A stretch of DNA of 64,000 nt from Variovorax terrae (GTDB lineage: Bacteria; Pseudomonadota; Gammaproteobacteria; Burkholderiales; Burkholderiaceae_C), in contig NZ_JALGBI010000001.1 in the NCBI RefSeq assembly GCF_022809125.1, positions 1,674,001-1,738,000 of the forward strand, in the 5' to 3' direction. Below, piece after piece: positions 43,862-51,759 of this stretch (within the stretch, counting starts at the first letter, position 1; each line of letters opens with the position of its first letter). Under the pieces are notes generated by a model. The model saw only the letters and a program-made list of their open reading frames with translations, did no database searches and was not told where the DNA came from. A program made the position numbers and the translations under genes.

Positions 43862-46800
43862 TTGTCCGTCCTGCCCCTGAAAATCGAGTTTCCCGAGTCG
43901 CTGCCCGTGTCGGGCAAACGCGACGACATCATGGCCGCCATGGCGGCGCACCAGGTGATCATTGTCTGCGGCGAGACCGGTTCGGGCAAGACCACGCAGC
44001 TGCCCAAGATCGCGCTGGCCATGGGACGCGGCAAGCTCAACGCCGCGCCGGGCCGGGGCCGGCTGATCGGCCACACCCAGCCGCGGCGCATCGCCGCCTC
44101 CAGCGTGGCCAAGCGCATCGCCGAAGAACTCAAGACGCCGCTGGGCGAGGTGGTGGGCTACAAGGTGCGCTTCCAGGACCGGCTCAGCCGCGACGCCTCG
44201 GTCAAGCTCATGACCGACGGCATTTTGCTGGCCGAGACCCAGACCGACCCGCTACTCAAAGCCTACGACACGATCATCATCGACGAGGCGCATGAGCGCA
44301 GCCTGAACATCGACTTCCTGCTGGGTTACCTGCGCGAGATCCTGCCCCGGCGGCCCGACCTCAAGGTGGTGGTGACCTCGGCCACCATCGACGCCGATCG
44401 CTTCGCGCAGCACTTTGCCTCAACCAAAGGCCCGGCGCCGATCATCTATGTCTCGGGCCGCATGTTCCCGGTGGAGCAGCGCTGGCGGCCGTTCGAGGAG
44501 TCGCGCGACTACGGCCTGGACGAGGCCATCGCCGACGCGGTGGACGAGCTCTGGAGCGACCCGCGCCAGGGCGGCGACATCCTGGTCTTCCTGCCCGGCG
44601 AGCGCGAGATCCGCGAGGCCGCCGACCACCTGCGCAAGCACCTGTCGCACCAGCCGGTCTTGCGCAGCGCCGAGGTGCTGCCGCTGTTCGCGCGCCTGTC
44701 GCAGGCCGAGCAGGACCGCATCTTCGACAGCCACAGCGGCCGGCGCATCGTGCTGGCCACCAACGTGGCCGAGACCTCGCTCACCGTACCGGGCATCCGC
44801 TACGTCATCGACGCCGGCACGGCGCGCGTCAAACGCTACAGCTTCCGCAGCAAGGTGGAGCAGCTGCTGGTCGAGCCGGTGAGCCAGGCCGCGGCCAACC
44901 AGCGCGCCGGGCGCTGCGGCCGGGTGGCCAACGGCATCTGCATCCGGCTCTACGACGAGAAGGACTTTGCCGGCCGCCCGCGCTTCACCGATCCGGAGAT
45001 CCTGCGCAGCTCGCTCGCGGGCGTGATCCTGCGCATGAAGTCGCTGCACCTGGGCGACGTGGAGCAGTTCCCCTTCATCGAGCCGCCGCAGCGCCGTGCC
45101 ATCGCCGACGGCTACCAGCTGCTGAACGAACTGGGCGCGGTGGATGACGCCAATGAACTGACGTCCATTGGCGCCGAACTGGCCAAGCTGCCGCTGGACC
45201 CGCGCGTCGGCCGCATGATCCTGGAGGCGCGTGAGCGTCAGGCGCTGGACGAGGTGCTGGTGATCGCCTCGGCGCTGTCGGTGCAGGACGTGCGCGACCG
45301 CCCCATGGAGGCCCAGCAGGCGGCCGACCAGGCCCATGTGAAGTTCGACGACGAGAAGAGCGAATTCAGCGGCTACCTCAAGCTCTGGAAATGGCTGGGT
45401 GACGCGCGCGGTGGCCATGGCGCGGAGCACAAGCTCAGCAACCGCCAGTACGAGCAGCTGCTGCGCCAGAACTTCGTGAGCGTGCGCCGCGTGCGCGAGT
45501 GGCGCGACATCCACAGCCAGCTCCACACCGTGGTGGCCGAGCACGGGTGGCGCCACCCGGCGCCGGGCCGCCCCAAGCCGGGTGCGGCCCCCTCGGGGGG
45601 CAGCAACGACGCGAAGCGCGGAGCGTGGGGGCCATCCTCTGCCGCGCCCGCCAGCTACGAACAACTGCACCTGTCCATGCTGTCGGGCCTGCTGGGCAAC
45701 ATCGGCTGCAAGCTCGACGACGAGGACGTGTACCTGGGTGCGCGCGGCATCAAGTTCCACCGCCACCCCGGTGCCCACCTGAGCAAGAAGCCGGGCCGCT
45801 GGATCGTGGCGGCCGAGCTGGTGGAGACCACGCGCCTGTTCGGCCGCGGCATCGCCGCGATCGAGCCGCAGTGGATCGAGCAGGTGGCCGGCCATCTGCT
45901 GAAGAAGCAGTTGCTCGACCCGCACTGGGAGAAGAAGGCCGCCGAGGTCACCGCGCTGGAGCGCGCCACGCTCTACGGCATCGTGATCTACAACGGCCGG
46001 CGCATGAACTTCGGCCGCGTGGACATGGTGGCGGCGCGCGAGATCTTCATCCGCGAGGCCCTGGTGGGCGGCCAGTGGGACACCAGGCTGCCCTTCCTCG
46101 CGGCCAACCAGAAGCTGATCCGCCAGGTGGAGGAGCTGGAGCACAAGTCGCGCCGCCAGGACGTGCTGGTGGATGACGAACTGATCTACGCCTTCTATGA
46201 CCAGCAACTGCCGGCCGACGTCTGCAGCGGCCATGGCTTCGAGAGCTGGTACCGTGAGGAAGTCAAGCGCCAGCCGAAATTGCTGCTGCTCACGCGCGAC
46301 GAGCTGATGCGCCACGAGGCCGCCGGCATCACCACCAATGCCTTCCCCAAGACCCTGCGCCTGGGCGGCGTGGACTGCGCCGCCACCTACCTGCACGAGC
46401 CCGGCGACGCCCGCGACGGCCTGACCGTGACGGTGCCGCTGTTCGTCCTCAACCAGGTCGGCGAGGAGCGCTGCGAATGGCTGGTGCCCGGCATGCTCAA
46501 GGACAAGATCCAGGCCTTGCTCAAGAGCCTGCCGCAAAAGCCCAGGTCGCGCTTCGTGCCGCTGCCCGAGTCGGCTGCCCGGCTGGCCGAGGCGCTGGGC
46601 GCGCCCGAGCGGTTCGGCACGGGTTCGCTGACCGACGCGCTGCTCAAACAGGTGCGCGAGGCCACCAGCCTGGATGTGAAGCGCGCCGACTTCAAGCTCG
46701 ACATGCTGAGCCCGCACCTGTTCATGAACTTCCGCGTGGTGGACGAGCATGGCCGCCAGCTCGGCCATGGGCGCAACCTCGGCGCGCTGAAGGCGGAGCT

Positions 46801-47806
46801 GGGTGCCCAGGCGCGCGGCGCGTTCCAGGCGCTGGCGGGGCTGAAATTGCCGGCGCAACCGGCCACAGCACCAAAAAATGAGAAGAATGTGCCGGATGTC
46901 CAGGTGCAGCGGTCATCGGTAGCTATCAAAAACATAGCAAAGCCGGCACCGGGCGCCGAACAGCGCCACACGGCCTGGACCTTTGGCGAGCTGCCGGAAT
47001 TGATGGAAATCCGCAAGGGCGGGCAGACGCTGATCGGCTTCCCCGCCTTGATCGACGGCGGCGACAGCGTGGCCATCGAGGTGTTCGACGAGCCCGAGGT
47101 GGCTGCGGCGAAGCACCGCGCAGGCCTGCGCCGCCTGTTCGCGCTGCAGATCCGCGACGCGCTCAAGTACCTGGAAAAGAACCTGCCGGACCTGCAGAAG
47201 ATGGCCGTGGCCTTCATGCCGCTGGGCACGCAGGAAGAACTGCGCGACCAGATCATCGACGTGGCGCTGGACCGCGCCTTCCTGCTGGAGCCACTGCCCT
47301 CGAACGAGTTCGACTTCAAGCGCCGGGTGGAAGAGGGCCGCGGCCGGCTCACGCTGATCGCCAACGAGGTGGCGCGCCTGGCCGGCACCGTGCTGGCCGA
47401 ATACGCCCTGGCGGCGCGCAAGATCAAGGACACCAAGAACCAGCCCGAGGCGACGGCCGATGCGGCGCAGCAGCTGCAGCGCCTGATGCCCAAACGCTTC
47501 GTGGCCTCGACGCCCTGGGCCCAGCTGCAGCATGTGCCGCGCTATCTCAAGGCCATCACGCTGAGGCTGGACAAGCTGCGCGCCGACCCCGCGCGCGATG
47601 CCGCCAGGCTGGCCGAGCTGCGGCCGCAGGAGCAGCGCTACTGGCGCCTCGTGGCCGAGCGCAAGGGCGCGGTGGACGACCGCATGCAGGAGTTCCGCTG
47701 GCTGCTGGAGGAGTTGCGCGTGAGCTTCTTCGCGCAGGAACTGCGCACGCCCCAGCCGGTGAGCGTGAAGCGGCTGGACAAGGCCTGGGCGCAGATCAAC
47801 AGCTGA
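43862..47806 (+). CDS. hrpA: ATP-dependent RNA helicase HrpA with two repeat-derived insertions
   Basis: DEAH-box helicase of 1314 residues. Walker A GETGSGKTTQ (about 39-48), DEAHER, SAT, and RecA-2 motifs (ATNVAETSLTVPGIRYVIDAGTARVKRYSFRS and the QRAGRCGRV motif VI). HA2 and the long DUF3418 C-terminal part follow. No ATG near the homologous start, so TTG at 43862 is used. Residues about 564-597 come from a GC-rich repeat in frame and about 1004-1026 from a hairpin repeat copy; both interrupt otherwise family-like sequence. The frame stays open and the gene looks intact. Confidence 0.93.
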   Translation: MSVLPLKIEFPESLPVSGKRDDIMAAMAAHQVIIVCGETGSGKTTQLPKIALAMGRGKLNAAPGRGRLIGHTQPRRIAASSVAKRIAEELKTPLGEVVGYKVRFQDRLSRDASVKLMTDGILLAETQTDPLLKAYDTIIIDEAHERSLNIDFLLGYLREILPRRPDLKVVVTSATIDADRFAQHFASTKGPAPIIYVSGRMFPVEQRWRPFEESRDYGLDEAIADAVDELWSDPRQGGDILVFLPGEREIREAADHLRKHLSHQPVLRSAEVLPLFARLSQAEQDRIFDSHSGRRIVLATNVAETSLTVPGIRYVIDAGTARVKRYSFRSKVEQLLVEPVSQAAANQRAGRCGRVANGICIRLYDEKDFAGRPRFTDPEILRSSLAGVILRMKSLHLGDVEQFPFIEPPQRRAIADGYQLLNELGAVDDANELTSIGAELAKLPLDPRVGRMILEARERQALDEVLVIASALSVQDVRDRPMEAQQAADQAHVKFDDEKSEFSGYLKLWKWLGDARGGHGAEHKLSNRQYEQLLRQNFVSVRRVREWRDIHSQLHTVVAEHGWRHPAPGRPKPGAAPSGGSNDAKRGAWGPSSAAPASYEQLHLSMLSGLLGNIGCKLDDEDVYLGARGIKFHRHPGAHLSKKPGRWIVAAELVETTRLFGRGIAAIEPQWIEQVAGHLLKKQLLDPHWEKKAAEVTALERATLYGIVIYNGRRMNFGRVDMVAAREIFIREALVGGQWDTRLPFLAANQKLIRQVEELEHKSRRQDVLVDDELIYAFYDQQLPADVCSGHGFESWYREEVKRQPKLLLLTRDELMRHEAAGITTNAFPKTLRLGGVDCAATYLHEPGDARDGLTVTVPLFVLNQVGEERCEWLVPGMLKDKIQALLKSLPQKPRSRFVPLPESAARLAEALGAPERFGTGSLTDALLKQVREATSLDVKRADFKLDMLSPHLFMNFRVVDEHGRQLGHGRNLGALKAELGAQARGAFQALAGLKLPAQPATAPKNEKNVPDVQVQRSSVAIKNIAKPAPGAEQRHTAWTFGELPELMEIRKGGQTLIGFPALIDGGDSVAIEVFDEPEVAAAKHRAGLRRLFALQIRDALKYLEKNLPDLQKMAVAFMPLGTQEELRDQIIDVALDRAFLLEPLPSNEFDFKRRVEEGRGRLTLIANEVARLAGTVLAEYALAARKIKDTKNQPEATADAAQQLQRLMPKRFVASTPWAQLQHVPRYLKAITLRLDKLRADPARDAARLAELRPQEQRYWRLVAERKGAVDDRMQEFRWLLEELRVSFFAQELRTPQPVSVKRLDKAWAQINS
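45546..45650 (+). repeat. GC-rich repeat element in frame inside hrpA
   Basis: About 100 bp centred on GCGGCCCCCTCGGGGGGCAG, followed by CAACGACGCGAAGCGCGGAG and CGTGGGGGCC. It encodes HPAPGRPKPGAAPSGGSNDA and further low-complexity residues, unlike any helicase sequence. It shares the CCCCCT-GGGGG type core with intergenic stretches at 49066-49205 and 56998-57041. Confidence 0.6.
46871..46938 (+). repeat. Dispersed hairpin repeat, copy D (in frame inside hrpA)
   Basis: Reads CCAAAAAATGAGAAGAATGT, GCCGGATGTCCAGGTGCAGC, GGTCATCGGTA, then GCTAT-CAAAAAC-ATAGC. It is near-identical to copy C over GATGTCCAGGTGCAGCGGTC. It encodes about 23 residues (NEKNVPDVQVQRSSVAIKNI and flanks). Confidence 0.8.
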
Positions 47807-47848
47807 GGCGGCGGGGGCTGCGCCGTGAGGGGGCGAGGCCCTCCGCGC

Positions 47849-49012
47849 TCAGAGCCGGGCCAGCCGGTCGAGCGCGGTCCTGAGCGTCTCGTCCTTCTTG
47901 GCGAAGCAGAAGCGCACCACGCGCTGGTCGAAGCCGTCGCCGTAGAAGGCCGACAGCGGAATGGCCGCCACGCCGATCTCGGCCGTCAGCCACTGGCAGA
48001 AATCCGCTTCTCCGAGGTCGCTCACGGCCGAGATGTCCACGCACTGGAAGTAGCTGCCTTCGCTGGGCAGCAGCTTGAACCGGGTGCGCTGCAGGCCCTC
48101 GCGGAACAGGTCGCGCTTGCGCTGGTAGAAGGCCGGCAGCTCCAGGTAGGGGGCGGGGTCGGCCATGTAGCGCGCCAGGCCATGCTGCACCGGCGTGTTG
48201 ACGGTGAACACGTTGAACTGGTGCACCTTGCGGAACTCGGTGGTCAGCGTCGGCGGGGCGGCCACGTAGCCCACCTTCCAGCCGGTGACGTGGTAGGTCT
48301 TGCCGAAGCTGCTCACGATGAAGGCGCGCGCGGCCAGCCCGGGAAAGCGCGCGGCGCTCTGGTGCTCCTGCGCGTCGAACACCATGTGCTCGTACACCTC
48401 GTCGCTGATCAGCAGCACCTCGGTGGGGGCCAGCAGCTCCTGCAGCGCCAGCATGTCCTCGCGCGTCCAGACGGTGGCGCTGGGGTTGTGCGGCGTGTTG
48501 ATCAGGATGGCGCGGGTGCGCGGCGTCAGGGCGGCGGCGATCTTGCCGAAGTCGGGGCGGAACGTGCCCGGCGTAAGGGGCACGCGCACCACGGTGCCGC
48601 CGGCCAGCTCGATGTTGGGCACGTAGCTGTCGTAGCAGGGCTCCAGCACGATCACCTCGTCGCCCGGCCGCACCACGGCCAGGATGGCGGTGATGATGGC
48701 TTGCGTGGCACCCGCGGTGACGGTGATCTCGCTCGCCGGGTCATAGCGGCGGCCGTGCAGGCGCTCGATCTTGGCGGCGATGGCCTCGCGCAGCGCGGGC
48801 ACGCCCGTCATGGGCGGGTACTGGTTAAAGCCGCGCTGCATGGCTTCGGTGACGGCGTCCACCAGCCGCGGATCGCAGTCGAAATCGGGGAAGCCCTGGC
48901 CCAGGTTGACGGCGCCCTTTTCAGCGGCCAGCGCCGACATGACGGTGAAGATGGTGGTGCCCACGGCGGGTAGTTTGGTCTGGATGCTGGGTGTGCGGGC
49001 GGTCGTGCTCAT
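47849..49012 (-). CDS. PLP-dependent aminotransferase, methionine aminotransferase-like (YbdL type)
   Basis: Class I/II aminotransferase of 387 residues. It starts TKLPAVGTTIFTVMSALAAEKGAVNLGQGFPDFDCDP, has INTPHNPSATVW and ISDEVYEHMVFD. The PLP lysine K238 is in SSFGKTYHVTGWKVGY. The GQGFPDFDC start and NPHNPSA pattern point to the YbdL or kynurenine/methionine aminotransferase group. It lies 205 bp downstream of cysB, fitting a sulfur amino acid role, which is inference. Confidence 0.88.
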   Translation of the reverse strand: MSTTARTPSIQTKLPAVGTTIFTVMSALAAEKGAVNLGQGFPDFDCDPRLVDAVTEAMQRGFNQYPPMTGVPALREAIAAKIERLHGRRYDPASEITVTAGATQAIITAILAVVRPGDEVIVLEPCYDSYVPNIELAGGTVVRVPLTPGTFRPDFGKIAAALTPRTRAILINTPHNPSATVWTREDMLALQELLAPTEVLLISDEVYEHMVFDAQEHQSAARFPGLAARAFIVSSFGKTYHVTGWKVGYVAAPPTLTTEFRKVHQFNVFTVNTPVQHGLARYMADPAPYLELPAFYQRKRDLFREGLQRTRFKLLPSEGSYFQCVDISAVSDLGEADFCQWLTAEIGVAAIPLSAFYGDGFDQRVVRFCFAKKDETLRTALDRLARL

Positions 49013-49217
49013 GGGCAGGCAGGAAGGACGAAAAAGGAGGAACGGAAGGGCTTATTCGAAGGCCACCGCAGAACCGGCTCCGCCGGGCCGCTGGTGGCGT
49101 CCCCCTGAGGGGGCTGAGAGGCCGCGGCTCCAGGCCTGCCTGCGCAGGTCTGGACGGCCTCGAAGAGCCGCTGCCTCTGGCAGCGGCACCACGGCCGCAG
49201 GCCGCTTCAGGGGTGGG
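49013..49217 (-). repeat. GC-rich repeat region between cysB and the aminotransferase gene
   Basis: The 49066-49205 part is repeat-like. It contains CCCCCTGAGGGGG (49101-49113), a 10-bp stem CCAGGCCTGC / GCAGGTCTGG (49130-49153) and a perfect 9-bp stem GCCGCTGCC / GGCAGCGGC (49167-49187). It shares a core with the element inside hrpA. There is no T run, so it is not a standard terminator. No gene seen here. Confidence 0.55.
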
Positions 49218-50162
49218 TCACAACTCATAGTCATTGACATGCCCGCTCATGGCCTTGGCGATCAGGTTGCGGTCCAGCCGGTCGCTCAGCAGTTCGGCGA
49301 ACTTGAAGACGAAGTTGCGCAGGTAGGCACTGCGCTTGAAGGCCACGCGCGCGATGTTCTGGCCGAACAGATGGCCCACCGGGCGAACCACGAGGTCGTT
49401 GTTGCTGCCATCGTCGCGCACGGCCATCTCGGCGACGATGCCCACGCCCAGGCCCAGGCGCACATAGGTCTTGATCACGTCGGAGTCGATGGCCTCGAGC
49501 GCGATACGCGGCGTCAGCTTCTTTTGCGCGAAGGCGGTGTCGATGCGGGTGCGGCCGGTGAACGACGGGTGGTAGGTGATGATCGGCTCATGCGCGATGT
49601 CTTCCAGCGCAATGCGTTCCTTCTTCGCCAGCGGGTGCGCGGCGGGCAGCACCAGCACGTGCTGCCACTCATAGCAGGGAAGGGTGACGAGTTCGGCGTA
49701 GTCCGACAGCGATTCGGTGGCGATGCCGATCTCGGCCACCTCGTCGATCACCATCCTGGCCACCTGATCGGGCGCACCCTGGTGCAGGCTCACGTTGACC
49801 TTGGGGTAGGCCTCGCGCAGCTTCGCCACCGGCACCGGCAGCACGTAGCGCGCCTGGGTGTGGGTGGTGGCGATCGAGAGCGTGCCGCTGTCCTGGGCGC
49901 TGAACTGCTCGCCGATGCGCTTGAGGTTGCCGACCTCGCGCATGATCAGCTCGATGCTTTTCAGCACATGCTCGCCGGGCTCGGTGATGCGCTTGAGGCG
50001 CTTGCCGTGGCGCGCAAAGATTTCCACGCCCAGCTCCTCCTCCAGCTCGATGATCGCCTTGGATACGCCGGGCTGCGAGGTGTGCAGGGCCTTGGCCGCT
50101 TCGGTCAGGTTCAGGTTGCGGCGCGCAGCTTCCTGGACGAAACGAAATTGGTGCAGATTCAT
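49218..50162 (-). CDS. cysB: CysB family LysR-type regulator of sulfur assimilation
   Basis: DNA-binding activator of sulfate and sulfonate genes, 314 residues. The start MNLHQFRFVQEAARRNLNLTEAAKALHTSQPGVSKAIIELEEELGVEIFARHGKRLK is the CysB/Cbl winged helix, unlike typical LysR. The effector domain includes TLSIATTHTQARYVLP, which contacts the sulfate or O-acetylserine site, and TYHPSFTGRTRIDTAF. Family members respond to O-acetyl- or N-acetylserine (CysB) or APS (Cbl). It is the natural candidate regulator for the cys and ssu operons here. An AT-rich promoter lies upstream. Confidence 0.93.
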   Translation of the reverse strand: MNLHQFRFVQEAARRNLNLTEAAKALHTSQPGVSKAIIELEEELGVEIFARHGKRLKRITEPGEHVLKSIELIMREVGNLKRIGEQFSAQDSGTLSIATTHTQARYVLPVPVAKLREAYPKVNVSLHQGAPDQVARMVIDEVAEIGIATESLSDYAELVTLPCYEWQHVLVLPAAHPLAKKERIALEDIAHEPIITYHPSFTGRTRIDTAFAQKKLTPRIALEAIDSDVIKTYVRLGLGVGIVAEMAVRDDGSNNDLVVRPVGHLFGQNIARVAFKRSAYLRNFVFKFAELLSDRLDRNLIAKAMSGHVNDYEL

Positions 50163-50269
50163 ATCGAATTTCTACTAACAATGAAATTCATTATGCATCA
50201 AACTTCTATTGAGATTCTTCGAGAAAACGCCGGGCTGCCCCGAGTTTTCCTGGCCCGCTTGTGAGGCGC
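50163..50269 (-). promoter_or_regulatory. cysB promoter region
   Basis: The 107-bp gap before cysB is AT-rich (TTCTACTAACAATGAAATTC, TTATGCATCAAACTTCTATTG), in contrast to its neighbours. Probably holds the cysB promoter and an autoregulatory site; no exact boxes are claimed. Confidence 0.4.
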
Positions 50270-50629
50270 TCAGGAGAGCGCGATCCGGGCCAGCAGCTCT
50301 ACCAGCCGGGCATCCTCGCCCACCGCCGGTTGAAGCTCAAAAACCACCTCGGGGTGGCTGCGGCGCAGCTCGGCCACCTTCCGGGGCAGGTCTTCGCGGG
50401 CATGCTTGCCGATGCCGAGGAACAGGGGCAGCACCCGAATGGTGCACGCACCTTCCGCGATCAGGGCCGCGGCCGCGGCCGGCAGGTCGGGCGCGGTGAG
50501 CTCCAGGTAGGCGCAGCCGACCCGGGCTTGCGGGTCGAGTGCGCGGATGCGGGCCGCCACGGCCTCCATCGGCCGCTGCCACTGCGGGTCGCGCGAGCCG
50601 TGAGCCAGCAGCAGGATGCCTTGCGTCAT
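50270..50629 (-). CDS. CbiX/SirB-type sirohydrochlorin chelatase (single domain)
   Basis: Inserts metal into sirohydrochlorin to make siroheme or cobalt corrinoid; 119 residues, one CbiX unit. It starts MTQGILLLAHGSRDPQWQRPMEAV, with the metal-site His10 in LLAHGSRD, then YLELTAPDLP and RVLPLFLGIGKHAREDLPRKVAEL with a second His. Single-unit chelatases act as homodimers. ATG at 50629. Its distance from cysB (107 bp) and the siroheme need of CysI make a siroheme role likely. Confidence 0.88.
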   Translation of the reverse strand: MTQGILLLAHGSRDPQWQRPMEAVAARIRALDPQARVGCAYLELTAPDLPAAAAALIAEGACTIRVLPLFLGIGKHAREDLPRKVAELRRSHPEVVFELQPAVGEDARLVELLARIALS

Positions 50630-50652
50630 GGTCGCCTCGCGCTGCACCGGCG

Positions 50653-51759
50653 CTAGCGGCGCAGCACCAGCCAGCCGAAGGCTGCCAGCGAGAGCAGCGA
50701 ATAGATCAGCCCCGGGGCCGCCGCCGTGAGCCAGGGCCACCAGTTGCGCAGGTTCCCCACATAGCCGAACACGTTGTTCAGCAGGAAGAAGCTGATGCCG
50801 ATCATCACGCCGCCGAAGACGTAGGTGGCAATGCCGCCGGAGCGGAAGTGGAGGTAGGCGAAAGGCAGGGCCAGCACGACCATCACCAGGCAGCTCAAGG
50901 GGTAGAACACCTTTTTCCAGAACTCGATCTCGTAGCGCTGGGCGGCCTGGCCGTTGGCGTTGAGGTGCTGGATGTACTGGAACAGGTCGATCGTGCCCAT
51001 CCGGTCGGGCTTGAGCAGGGCGACGGAGACCATTTCGGCGCTGATCTCGGTGGGCCAGCGGAACCGGTCGAGGTGGGAGCGTTCGATCTTCGCCATGTCG
51101 CCGCCGCGCGAGACGAACTCGCTGCGCTCCACGTTCTCCAGCACCCAGGAATCGTCCTCGCCGAAATGGGCCTGGGCGGCCTGGGTCAGCGAGACCAGGA
51201 AGCTGCGGCTGTCGAATTCGAAGATACGCACCGCGTGCATGTTGCCGTCGGGAGAGAGGGCGCCGACATTGACGGCGTAGCTGTTGTAGAGCTGCTTTTC
51301 CTTGAGCCAGGCGCCCGTCTGGCCGACCGTGATGCTGCCCTGGTAGCGCGCCTTGAGCAACTGCGCCGTGCGGTCGCTGACCGGAGACAGGTAGTCGCCG
51401 ACGGCGAACGTCAGCAGCACGAAGCCCAGGCCCAGCACCAGCAGCGCCTTCATGGCGCGCCAGGGCCCGAGGCCGCTGGTGCGCAGGATCGTGAACTCCG
51501 AACTCTGGGCCAGCCGCGCCATCACGAAGATGGTGCCGATCAGCACCGTGATCGGCAGCAGCTCGTAGAAGTGGCTGGGGATCATGAGCGTGACGTAGGC
51601 CAGCGCATGGACGAGCTGGTAGCCCGTGGGGCCGTTCTTGCCGACGTACTGCAGCTCGTCGACGAAGTCGAAAAAGAAGAACAGCGCCAGGAAGCCCAGG
51701 GTGACGAAGGCCACCGAGAGCAGGACTTCGCCGTAGATCAGCCGCCTCAGGGTCTTCAC
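50653..51759 (-). CDS. lptG: LPS export ABC transporter permease LptG
   Basis: Inner-membrane permease of the LptBFG extractor, 368 residues with six helices and a periplasmic jelly-roll. Starts KTLRRLIYGEVLLSVAFVTLGFLALFFFFDFVDEL and ends RLAAFGWLVL-like. GTG at 51759 overlaps the lptF stop (GTGA) and has GGAGG upstream; no ATG fits. The order lptF-lptG is conserved in proteobacteria. Confidence 0.93.
   Translation of the reverse strand: MKTLRRLIYGEVLLSVAFVTLGFLALFFFFDFVDELQYVGKNGPTGYQLVHALAYVTLMIPSHFYELLPITVLIGTIFVMARLAQSSEFTILRTSGLGPWRAMKALLVLGLGFVLLTFAVGDYLSPVSDRTAQLLKARYQGSITVGQTGAWLKEKQLYNSYAVNVGALSPDGNMHAVRIFEFDSRSFLVSLTQAAQAHFGEDDSWVLENVERSEFVSRGGDMAKIERSHLDRFRWPTEISAEMVSVALLKPDRMGTIDLFQYIQHLNANGQAAQRYEIEFWKKVFYPLSCLVMVVLALPFAYLHFRSGGIATYVFGGVMIGISFFLLNNVFGYVGNLRNWWPWLTAAAPGLIYSLLSLAAFGWLVLRR

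Noticed and set aside
42161..44074. A 637-codon minus-strand frame overlapping argA
   Set aside because: Most of it is an out-of-frame shadow of argA. Only its last 82 residues are a real gene (DUF1272).
43862..47806. Frameshift or assembly error in hrpA at the low-complexity segments
   Set aside because: Both inserted segments keep the frame, and family-like sequence resumes directly after each, so the gene is intact.
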